Assembly: GCA_902806105.1 (NCBI GenBank)
Contig: CADCVI010000173.1
Span: 1-25,605 of the forward strand
Direction of reading: 5' to 3'
DNA from: an uncultured Rubrobacteraceae bacterium
GTDB lineage: Bacteria > Actinomycetota > Rubrobacteria > Rubrobacterales > Rubrobacteraceae
DNA: 25,605 nucleotides
Shown: in pieces, positions 1-5,805 of the stretch
Layout of the letters: each line of letters begins with the position of its first letter
Numbering within the stretch: the stretch's first letter is position 1
Position numbers and translations under genes: made by a program
The notes under the pieces: generated by a model
Databases searched by the model: none
What the model was told of the DNA's origin: nothing
What the model saw: the letters and a program-made list of their open reading frames with translations, nothing else

Positions 1-263
1 ACGATGAGGGCCAGATCGTCTTCACCCGCAAGGTAACCGGGGAGATGGACCCGGACGGTACCGCGCAGAGGGTCCTCCGGGCCCTCACGGAGAACAAGGT
101 CACGACCGTCACCGGCAAGGACCTGAGCATCACCCCGGACTCCGTGTGCATCCACAGCGACACCCCAGGCGCCGCCAGGCTTGCGGAGGCGATCGCGCGG
201 AAGCTGGCGGAGAACGACATCGAGATCCGCCCTTTCGGGCGGGCCGGACAAGCAGTCTCTTGA
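1..263 (+). CDS. pxpA: 5-oxoprolinase subunit A (LamB/YcsF family), C-terminal part
   Basis: Partial gene that enters from the left edge; the reading frame is already open at base 3 and stops with TGA at 261-263. About 86 residues remain. The segment around TPDSVCIHSDTPGAARLAEA matches the conserved C-terminal signature of the LamB/YcsF family (usually SxCVHGDTPGA), followed by a basic helix and a short tail. In characterised members PxpA works with PxpB and PxpC in ATP-dependent cleavage of 5-oxoproline to glutamate. The biotin carrier gene starts 21 bases downstream, so the two are probably co-transcribed; such genes are often grouped with biotin-carboxylase-type genes. The function is inferred from the family, and the N-terminal catalytic region lies outside the window. 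Confidence 0.8.
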   Translation, partial: DEGQIVFTRKVTGEMDPDGTAQRVLRALTENKVTTVTGKDLSITPDSVCIHSDTPGAARLAEAIARKLAENDIEIRPFGRAGQAVS

Positions 264-284
264 CCAACGAAGGAGCTTGAACGA

Positions 285-524
285 ATGGCGGACAAGACCA
301 TAAAGAGCCCGATGCCCGGCACCTTCTACCGCCGCCCCGACCCCGAGAGCGAGACCTTCGTGAACGAGGGCGACGAGGTCTCAGCCGGGGACACCGTGGG
401 GCTCGTCGAGGTGATGAAGTCCTTCCATGAGATCAAGGCCGAAGAGGGCGGCACGGTCTCGAAGGTCCTCGTCGAGGACGAAGAACCCGTCGGAGCGGGC
501 CAGGACCTTATCGAGCTGGGTTAG
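285..524 (+). CDS. biotin carboxyl carrier protein (biotin/lipoyl attachment domain)
   Basis: A 79-residue protein that is essentially one biotinyl domain. The opening (SPMPGTFYRRPDPES) and the glycine-rich hairpins match the AccB C-terminal domain. The biotinylated lysine should be Lys45 in VEVMKSFHEI, where the usual context is EAMKM; the Lys is kept but both flanking residues differ. It lacks the Ala/Pro-rich N-terminal linker of full-length AccB (about 150 residues). ATG at 285 has an AAGGAG site nine bases upstream. Following pxpA, it more likely serves a dedicated carboxylase-like complex of that cluster than general acetyl-CoA carboxylase, but a second AccB role cannot be excluded. Confidence 0.82.
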   Translation: MADKTIKSPMPGTFYRRPDPESETFVNEGDEVSAGDTVGLVEVMKSFHEIKAEEGGTVSKVLVEDEEPVGAGQDLIELG

Positions 525-546
525 AGCGGCTCGGACCGCGTACTCC

Positions 547-590
547 CGTCCCGCCGCAGCTCTCACCGGGCGGCGGGACGCCGACGTCGG
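547..590 (+). other. strong hairpin plus adjacent palindrome between biotin carrier gene and coxL-like gene
   Basis: Bases 547-557 and 570-580 form a perfect 11-bp GC-rich stem around a 12-base loop. Immediately after it, 581-590 reads CCGACGTCGG, a perfect 10-bp palindrome. There is no T run, so this is not a standard intrinsic terminator. It could be a processing or attenuation structure that separates expression of the two genes, or the palindrome could be an operator. Confidence 0.5.
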
Positions 591-649
591 CATAATCCTT
601 ACCAGGGGTAGGCGGCACGGGGTAGTTCCCGGGAACAGGAGTACGCGGC

Positions 650-3181
650 GTGGCCGAAACGACCGAGCGTTACGTAGGCAACAGCGTCCCTCGCAAGGAA
701 GATGCGGCCCTGCTCACGGGCCGGGCCCGTTGGACGGACAACCTGAAGCTGCCGGGGATGCTGCACCTCGGCATCCTCCGAAGCCCCTACGCCCACGCGA
801 GGATAAAGAGCATCGACGTCTCGGCAGCTCGCGAGCAGCCGGGCGTGGTCGCCGTGTTCACCGGCGAGGACCTCGCCCCCGAGTGGGGCGGAAGCGCGAT
901 GGACGCCGAGGCCGCACCGGGGTACGCCCTGGAAGTGGACGCGTCCCAGGAAGGAGGGACGGAGGCTACGCCTTCTGGGGAAGGAGACGAAGCCCCACCC
1001 TTGAGCTTCTGCGCTTGGCCGGTAACCGAAGACATCAAGATCCCGAACCACTGGCCCGTCGCCCGGAGCGAGGTGAACTTCGCCGGCGACCCGGTGGCCG
1101 TCGTCGTCGCCACCGACCGGTACCAGGCCCAGGACGCCCTGGAGTTCATCGAGGTCGACTACGAGCCGCTGGAAGTGGTGACGGACCCGGAGGCGGCGCT
1201 CGCCGGAGGGGCGCTCGTCCACGAGAAGCTCGGTACGAACGAGTCGTACACGTGGGCGCTCGCCACAGGCGACGTCGAAGACGCCTTCTCAAGGGCCGAC
1301 GTGACGATAAAGGAGCGTTACCTCCAGCAGCGGGTGCTGCCGAGCGCGATCGAGACGCGGGGGACGGTCGTCAACCCCGACCCCATGGGCGACGGGTTCA
1401 CGGTCTACTCCTCGACCCAGATCCCTCACATCCTGAGGAGCGTGCTCTCCGCCATCTGCTCGGTCCCCGAGCAACGCCTGCGCGTCGTCGCCCCGGACGT
1501 CGGTGGCGGCTTCGGGGGGAAGCTGAACGTGTACGCCGAGGAGGTCATAAGCCTCGCGGTGGCGCGGAAGCTGGGGACACCGGTGAAGTGGATCGGGGAC
1601 CGCTCCGAAGACTACCTGTCCACGATCCACGGCCGCGGCCAGGTCCAGCACGTCGAGCTCGCCGCGACCTCCGAGGGGAAGCTCCTCGGGATGCGGGTCG
1701 AAATACTCACGGACATGGGCGCCTACCTGCAGCTTCTGACCCCCGGCATCCCGCTCCTCACCGCCTTCATCTTCCCCGGCGTCTACTCCTTCGGGGCCTT
1801 CTCGGTCCGGTGCAGGGGCGCCTTCACCAACAAGACCCCGACCGACTCCTACCGGGGGGCCGGCCGCGCCGAGGGCATCTACGGCGTCGAGCGGGCGATG
1901 GACGCGCTCGCACGCAGGCTCGGGATGGACCCGGCGGAGATCCGGCGCAGAAACTACCACGAGCCGTTCGACGAGCCGGTCGCGAGCCCCGCAGGCCTCC
2001 AGCTCGACTCCGGCAACTACGGCGCCGCCCTCGAAAAGGCCCTCGACCTGGCACGCTACGACGACCTGCGCGCCGAGCAACGGCGGAGACGGGAATCGGG
2101 CGACCCCGTGCAGCTCGGTATCGGGCTCGCGAGCTACACCGAGAACGGCGGCCTCTCGCCGTCCAAGATGACGGCGGCCCTAAGGCTTGGCGCCCCCGGA
2201 TGGGAGACGGCGTCGATACGCATGCTCGCGTCGGGGAAGGTCCAGGTCGTCACCGGCACCTCGCCCCACGGCCAGGGCCACGTTACGAGCTGGTCCCAGA
2301 TAGCGGCGGACGCCCTCGGGGTCTCGCTCGAAGACGTCGAGGTCCTGCACGGCGACACGTCCCTCTCCCCCTACGGGCTCGACACCTACGGCTCCCGGAG
2401 CCTCTCCGTCGGCGGGGTTGCGGTCTACATGGCCTGCGAGAAGGTAGTGGACAAGGCGAAAAAGATAGCGGCGCACATGCTGGAGGCCGCCGAGGGCGAC
2501 ATCGAGTTCGAGGGCGGCCGGTTCAGCGTCGCCGGTTCCCCCGACCAGAGCCTCACGATGCAGGGGATCGCGGGGGCCGCCTACCTCGCGGACAACCTGC
2601 CGGAAGGGATGGAGCCGGTCCTCTCGGAGGAGGTCTTCTTCGACCCGCCGAACTTCACGTACCCCTTCGGCACCCACGTCTGCGTCGTCGAGGTCGACAC
2701 TGAGACCGGCTTCACCAGGATACGCGACTACTTCGGGGTCGACGATTGCGGCCCGGTCATAAACCCGGCCATCGTCAACGGGCAGCTTCACGGCGGGATC
2801 GCCCAGGGTATAGGCCAGGCGTTGTACGAAGAGGCCGTCCACGACGCCGACGGGAACCTGGTGACGGGGACGATGGTGGACTACCTGGTCCCGGGCGCCC
2901 CGGAGACCCCGAACTTCACCCTCGATCGAACCTACACCCCCTCCCCCACGAACGCGATGGGCGTGAAGGGTACAGGCGAGTCCGGCACCATCGCCTCCAC
3001 GCCCGCGGTCGTGAACGCCGTGATAGATGGGCTCGCGCACCTGGGGGTCGACCACATAGACATGCCAGCTCAACCGTGGAAGGTGTGGCAGGCGATCCAG
3101 GACGCCAGGGGTCGCAGCACCCGCGACGGGGATGCTCCGGGTCAAGCCACGGAGAAAGCCTCGGACGCTGCTACTTCGTGA
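650..3181 (+). CDS. molybdopterin-binding large subunit, CO dehydrogenase (form II)/xanthine dehydrogenase family
   Basis: An 843-residue molybdenum hydroxylase large subunit, cytoplasmic with no signal peptide. GTG at 650 has AGGAG eight bases upstream. Visible motifs are the moco-binding DVGGGFGGK near residue 283, the active-site loop SYRGAGR (400-406), and GTGESG with the probable catalytic Glu777. Form I aerobic CO dehydrogenases carry AYRCSFR in the loop; the Cys is absent here, so this is form II or a relative of unknown substrate, and CO oxidation should not be assumed. It is longer than typical CoxL (about 770-810 residues), mainly because of an acidic, low-complexity insertion at about residues 81-118. 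CoxS (2Fe-2S) and CoxM (FAD) genes, normally adjacent, are missing on both sides. Confidence 0.88.
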   Translation: MAETTERYVGNSVPRKEDAALLTGRARWTDNLKLPGMLHLGILRSPYAHARIKSIDVSAAREQPGVVAVFTGEDLAPEWGGSAMDAEAAPGYALEVDASQEGGTEATPSGEGDEAPPLSFCAWPVTEDIKIPNHWPVARSEVNFAGDPVAVVVATDRYQAQDALEFIEVDYEPLEVVTDPEAALAGGALVHEKLGTNESYTWALATGDVEDAFSRADVTIKERYLQQRVLPSAIETRGTVVNPDPMGDGFTVYSSTQIPHILRSVLSAICSVPEQRLRVVAPDVGGGFGGKLNVYAEEVISLAVARKLGTPVKWIGDRSEDYLSTIHGRGQVQHVELAATSEGKLLGMRVEILTDMGAYLQLLTPGIPLLTAFIFPGVYSFGAFSVRCRGAFTNKTPTDSYRGAGRAEGIYGVERAMDALARRLGMDPAEIRRRNYHEPFDEPVASPAGLQLDSGNYGAALEKALDLARYDDLRAEQRRRRESGDPVQLGIGLASYTENGGLSPSKMTAALRLGAPGWETASIRMLASGKVQVVTGTSPHGQGHVTSWSQIAADALGVSLEDVEVLHGDTSLSPYGLDTYGSRSLSVGGVAVYMACEKVVDKAKKIAAHMLEAAEGDIEFEGGRFSVAGSPDQSLTMQGIAGAAYLADNLPEGMEPVLSEEVFFDPPNFTYPFGTHVCVVEVDTETGFTRIRDYFGVDDCGPVINPAIVNGQLHGGIAQGIGQALYEEAVHDADGNLVTGTMVDYLVPGAPETPNFTLDRTYTPSPTNAMGVKGTGESGTIASTPAVVNAVIDGLAHLGVDHIDMPAQPWKVWQAIQDARGRSTRDGDAPGQATEKASDAATS

Positions 3182-3257
3182 TCTCCCCTATGCGCGTCGG
3201 GAAGGCGAACGATAAATAGCAGGTGGGTTCCGACGATCTCGACGTCGTGCCGGTTGT

Positions 3258-3776
3258 TTACTGCGGGAACTCCCCGAAGACGGCCTTTTCGCCCGAGTCG
3301 CAGCCGAAAGACCCCACCGTAATGGGGACGGCGGCCGCGAGCATGACGGCGAGCGCGAGCAGCGCCACCGTCCCCAGGGAGACCCTGGCCCGATTCGGCG
3401 GGGGCAGGGCGGCCACGCCGGCGACGCAAGAGATGCCCCCCACTCCGCCGAGGAGCAGAACCGGGTGGTCGGCCACGGTCGGGGGGGCAACCGGTATCAT
3501 CAACCCCAGGATCACGACGGCCACGACCGCGGTCACCATCCCCGAGGCGCCGACGATCGACAGCAGACGTACGCAGCCGCGGTCGGCGGGGGAGGAGAAG
3601 CGCTTGCCCGCTCGGAAGGCGCCCAACGAGGAGCACAAGGCCCCCGCCGCCAGCGCCAGGGGCCAACCGGCGACCTCCGGCGTCACCAGGGCAACGGGTA
3701 GGGCCAGCAAAGCACCCAATTCGCCGCACGCAGCGGCCGACAGCAGGACCGCCACGAACCGGATCGTTCCCCGCAT
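3258..3776 (-). CDS. hypothetical polytopic membrane protein
   Basis: A 172-residue protein I do not recognise. It has about five hydrophobic segments (roughly residues 6-30, 36-56, 74-97, 105-125 and 135-158), short basic loops around 57-72, and a short polar tail ending GEFPQ with a single Cys (GSFGCDS). I chose the ATG at 3776 because the first hydrophobic segment begins right after it and AAAGGG lies six bases upstream; the open frame extends further but that part looks non-coding. It converges with the coxL-like gene across a 76-base gap. No conserved catalytic motif is visible. It stands alone, with no operon partner. Confidence 0.6.
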   Translation of the reverse strand: MRGTIRFVAVLLSAAACGELGALLALPVALVTPEVAGWPLALAAGALCSSLGAFRAGKRFSSPADRGCVRLLSIVGASGMVTAVVAVVILGLMIPVAPPTVADHPVLLLGGVGGISCVAGVAALPPPNRARVSLGTVALLALAVMLAAAVPITVGSFGCDSGEKAVFGEFPQ

Positions 3777-3849
3777 TTGCTGCCCTTTCGTCGTCTCCGG
3801 TACCTCCCGACAATAAGCGTACGCCCGGCGCGGGTGCGTGGCATGACGC

Positions 3850-3868
3850 CGAAGGAACCATTCCTTCG
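3850..3868. repeat. perfect inverted repeat, 8-bp stem with 3-base loop
   Basis: CGAAGGAA, then CCA, then TTCCTTCG form a perfect hairpin. It lies about 75 bases upstream of the start of the minus-strand membrane protein gene, so it could sit in that gene's leader or mark an operator. It is followed by only a short T run on the plus strand, so termination is unlikely. Confidence 0.4.
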
Positions 3869-4001
3869 CTTTGCCGTGGGGAAGTGTGATGCCCCGCCGG
3901 TCGGTACGGCCACCGCGAGCAACGGACGTGGCCGAGGATGAGGGCGCCCACGCCGAGCTTGATCGCATGGGACGAGGACCACGCCCGTCCCCGTGATCGC
4001 T

Positions 4002-4100
4002 GGCGGGGCCGGTGAGGAGGACGAGGTAGTAGTCGGCTTCGACCGGGCGGGGCTCGATAGGGTCTTGGGGCTTTAGGTCGTACCCCGGCGCTTCATACTT
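4002..4100 (-). pseudogene. possible gene remnant (protein-like fragment, no start codon)
   Basis: A 33-codon minus-strand segment after a TAG at 4101-4103 reads as natural protein, including YDLKPQDPIEPRPVEADYYL followed by VLLTGPA. The acidic/proline pattern and the following aromatic and aliphatic run are unlike random GC-rich translation. No start codon precedes it, and beyond about 4000 the frame loses protein-like character, which suggests a truncated or frameshifted gene. I cannot name the family. Confidence 0.3.
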
Positions 4101-4111
4101 CTACTGTGAGC

Positions 4112-4225
4112 TTAGCGGCAAGCGTCGTCGCAGGATCTGTCGTCCCTACGGCACTTTCTGCCGCGGGCGTTCGGGCGGGCCAGGGAGATCATGCGGGCGC
4201 AGTGGTCGCACGAATTAGATCGGCA
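4112..4225 (-). pseudogene. possible zinc-ribbon gene remnant
   Basis: A minus-strand open segment of 37 codons ending in TAA (4112-4114) and bounded upstream by TAG (4226-4228). It reads CDHCARMISLARPNARGRK followed by further Cys residues, a CxxC pattern with basic spacing like small zinc-finger proteins. The only ATG is internal, so an intact gene is unlikely. It lies directly upstream of the other remnant at 4002-4100, and both could derive from one accessory gene block. Confidence 0.25.
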
Positions 4226-4239
4226 CTAGAGGCCATGAG

Positions 4240-4437
4240 CTAGTACAGCTGCAAGTACAAACGGTCGTTGAACAGCCATCCGCCCGCGGTCGTTGGAGCC
4301 CCGTTGTCTGCTCGTTGAACAATAATTTGCGGTCGGCAGATTATGTTTACAACCTCCCGGACTACGTAGGAAGCCACCGTTAGTAGGACCGCGGATACCT
4401 CGCCAGGGCTGTCTAATAGCAGCGGGTCAGGGGCCAC
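4240..4437 (-). CDS. doubtful short hypothetical protein
   Basis: A 65-codon frame from GTG at 4437 to TAG at 4240. It has one moderately hydrophobic stretch (VSAVLLTVASYVV) and an aromatic C-terminus (NDRLYLQLY). No ribosome binding site precedes it and I recognise no family. It lies in the lower-GC part of the gene-poor stretch, where stop codons are more frequent, so a frame of this length is slightly notable but could be chance or another gene fragment. Confidence 0.2.
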   Translation of the reverse strand: MAPDPLLLDSPGEVSAVLLTVASYVVREVVNIICRPQIIVQRADNGAPTTAGGWLFNDRLYLQLY

Positions 4438-4601
4438 ATGGAAGGGCCATTCTCTTAGAGCTTCGCTGTGCTCCGTGAGAAAAAACTCGATTCGTTTTCG
4501 TCGTCAAGGAGTGAGAGTTGGTATATCTCGAGTATCAGCCACGCTCGTCTTGATTTTTCCGCAAGCCGATCCAGATCTATCTCGTGTAAAGCACTTCGGA
4601 G

Positions 4602-4674
4602 TGGAGCCGAGGGGGATCGAACCCCTGACCTCCGCGCTGCCAGCGCGGCGCTCTCCCAGCTGAGCTACGGCCCC
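4602..4674 (-). tRNA. tRNA-Ala, anticodon GGC
   Basis: A complete 73-base cloverleaf on the minus strand: acceptor stem GGGGCCG/CGGCUCC, D stem GCUC/GAGC, anticodon stem CCGCG/CGCGG with loop CUGGCAG (anticodon GGC, reading GCC), and T loop UUCGAUC. The G3-U70 wobble that identifies alanine tRNAs is present, with discriminator A73. The 3' CCA is not encoded: CTC follows, so it must be added enzymatically. It has its own promoter just upstream. Confidence 0.97.
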
Positions 4675-4686
4675 GAAGACTCAAAG

Positions 4687-4715
4687 AGTATAGGCACGCG
4701 AGCGGGATGTGTCAA
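4687..4715 (-). promoter_or_regulatory. sigma-70-type promoter of tRNA-Ala
   Basis: On the minus strand a perfect TTGACA (4710-4715), a 17-base spacer and TATACT (4687-4692, one mismatch to TATAAT) precede the tRNA by 12 bases. Transcription would start about six bases before the mature 5' end. This is the best promoter match in the window and shows that tRNA-Ala need not depend on read-through from rsfS, whose stop is 27 bases upstream of the -35. Confidence 0.85.
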
Positions 4716-4741
4716 CGCCGTGGCCGCAAACGGGCCTCTCC

Positions 4742-5146
4742 CTACTCTTCCTCCCACTTCTCCTGGGGCGCGGCGCGCCAGAGGGCTTCGAGGCGGTAGT
4801 AGTCGCGGGCCTCTTCGGTGAAGACGTGGAAGACTACGTCGAGAAAGTCCAGGCTGATCCAGACGGACCCGTCGTCGAAGGAGCGGGAGCGCGGCCTGAA
4901 CCCCTCCTCCCTCATCTTGTCGATGACCTCCTCGGTGATCCGCCGGATCTGCCGGTCGGTCTCGGCGCTCGTCACCACGAAGTAGTCGGTGTAGGAGACG
5001 AGCTCCGTGAGGTCGATGATCGTGACGTCCCGTCCGAACATGCCGGCAGCCGCGCGGGCCGCCGTCTCCGCCATGTGGCGGGTGACCTCCGACCCCTCGC
5101 GCCTGGCGTCGTCCACCCCTTGCTGCACCGACTCGTCACGGTTCAA
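4742..5146 (-). CDS. rsfS: ribosome silencing factor RsfS
   Basis: A 134-residue RsfS (Iojap/DUF143) protein, which binds ribosomal protein L14 (uL14) on the large subunit and blocks subunit joining when nutrients are scarce. The family core is clear: VTIIDLTELVSYTDYFVV, the following TSAETDRQIRRI helix, and DGSVWISLDFLDVVFHVF near the end. The start is TTG at 5146, which overlaps the nadD stop as TTGA and has GAGGAGG seven bases upstream. A short acidic tail (EKWEEE) ends the protein. It is the last protein gene of the long minus-strand array; the nadD-rsfS order is common in bacteria. Confidence 0.93.
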   Translation of the reverse strand: MNRDESVQQGVDDARREGSEVTRHMAETAARAAAGMFGRDVTIIDLTELVSYTDYFVVTSAETDRQIRRITEEVIDKMREEGFRPRSRSFDDGSVWISLDFLDVVFHVFTEEARDYYRLEALWRAAPQEKWEEE

Positions 5147-5805
5147 GATGCGTCCTCCTCGTTCAAGCTTTCCTCACGTGCACCGACCGACATGTCTTCC
5201 ATCGCACCGTACAACCCCCTGTCGTGGATAATCTTGTGGACCGCCTCCGGCACCAGGTACCGCACGCTCTTACCCTCGGAGATCATCCGCCTGATGGACG
5301 TCGCCGAGATGTCCAGCCGCGTGCACTCGACGGGTACGATCCGCTCGAAGTTCTTCAGCTCGGCCGAGAGGTGATCCAGGTTGGAGATGTCGTATCCCGG
5401 CCTCGTCGCCGCGACCATCCTGGACTCGGCCAGGAACGCGTCGGGCTCGCGCCACGAGAGCAGGTTGGAGACCTCGTCGGCCCCGCTGACAAAGAACCAC
5501 TCGTCTCCCTCGTAACGCTCCTTGACGAGCGGGACGGTCTCCACGCTGTACATCGCCCTCCCCGCATCCACCTCGACGCGGTCCACGACGAAGCGCTCGT
5601 TGCCCTCGACCGCCGCCTCGACCATCGCGTAACGGTCCTCGACCGGCGCCTTGACGCTCGCGAAATCCTTGTGCGGCGGCACCCCGCTAGGGACGAAGAT
5701 GACGAGCTCCAGCGCGAGGACGTCCGCTACCTGCTCTGCGATCACCATGTGCCCGTTGTGTATGGGGTCGAAGGTGCCGCCGAAGATGCCCATCCGCCCG
5801 CTCAA
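5143..5805 (-). CDS. nadD: nicotinate-nucleotide adenylyltransferase NadD
   Basis: A 220-residue NaMN adenylyltransferase, which makes deamido-NAD from nicotinate mononucleotide and ATP in NAD synthesis. The nucleotidyltransferase signature GGTFDPIHNGH is at residues 9-19 with both histidines, and the C-terminal ISATSIR motif is present. I use the TTG at 5805, which overlaps the obg stop as TTGA, the same arrangement as at the next gene. An ATG four codons later (5793) gives the more usual N-terminus MGIFGG and is a real alternative; neither start has a strong ribosome binding site. The C-terminus runs about 15 acidic residues past the usual end. Confidence 0.94.
   Translation of the reverse strand: MSGRMGIFGGTFDPIHNGHMVIAEQVADVLALELVIFVPSGVPPHKDFASVKAPVEDRYAMVEAAVEGNERFVVDRVEVDAGRAMYSVETVPLVKERYEGDEWFFVSGADEVSNLLSWREPDAFLAESRMVAATRPGYDISNLDHLSAELKNFERIVPVECTRLDISATSIRRMISEGKSVRYLVPEAVHKIIHDRGLYGAMEDMSVGAREESLNEEDAS

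Larger units (their letters stand above)
3777..4601. other. gene-poor stretch between membrane protein gene and tRNA-Ala
   Basis: About 825 bases without a convincing intact gene. The part from roughly 4230 to 4600 looks visibly richer in A/T than its neighbours. It contains two minus-strand protein-like fragments (4002-4100 and 4112-4225), a perfect small hairpin (3850-3868), and a weak 65-codon minus frame (4240-4437). A run of six A at 4480-4485 (six U in a minus-strand transcript) could help end the tRNA-Ala transcript, but the stem before it is weak. The stretch looks like a decayed accessory insertion next to a tRNA gene; I found no integrase and no repeat of the tRNA end. Confidence 0.4.

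Noticed and set aside
427..2703. 758-codon plus-strand frame inside the biotin carrier and CoxL-like genes
   Set aside because: Arg/Gly/Pro-rich shadow frame of GC-rich coding DNA; the real genes are in other frames with proper ribosome binding sites and motifs.
650..3181. Calling the CoxL-like gene an aerobic CO dehydrogenase
   Set aside because: The Cys-containing AYRCSFR loop of form I enzymes is replaced by SYRGAGR, so CO oxidation is not supported.
3258..3968. Extended 236-codon version of the membrane protein
   Set aside because: The first 64 codons look non-coding; the ATG at 3776 with an AAAGGG site directly precedes the first hydrophobic segment.
4106..4243. 45-codon plus-strand GTG frame in the gene-poor stretch
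   Set aside because: No ribosome binding site, low-complexity Ala/Val content, and opposite the more protein-like minus-strand fragments.
4480..4500. Intrinsic terminator for tRNA-Ala at the A run (U run in the minus-strand transcript)
   Set aside because: The preceding stem is short and A/U-only, so it does not meet a terminator pattern.
3777..4601. Integrative element with attachment sites at tRNA-Ala
   Set aside because: No integrase and no second copy of the tRNA 3' end seen in the window; only fragments remain.
4468..4821. Plus-strand reading frames across tRNA-Ala with peptides such as RGIEPLTSALPARRSPS
   Set aside because: They are antisense translations of the tRNA gene, a well-known source of false hypothetical proteins.
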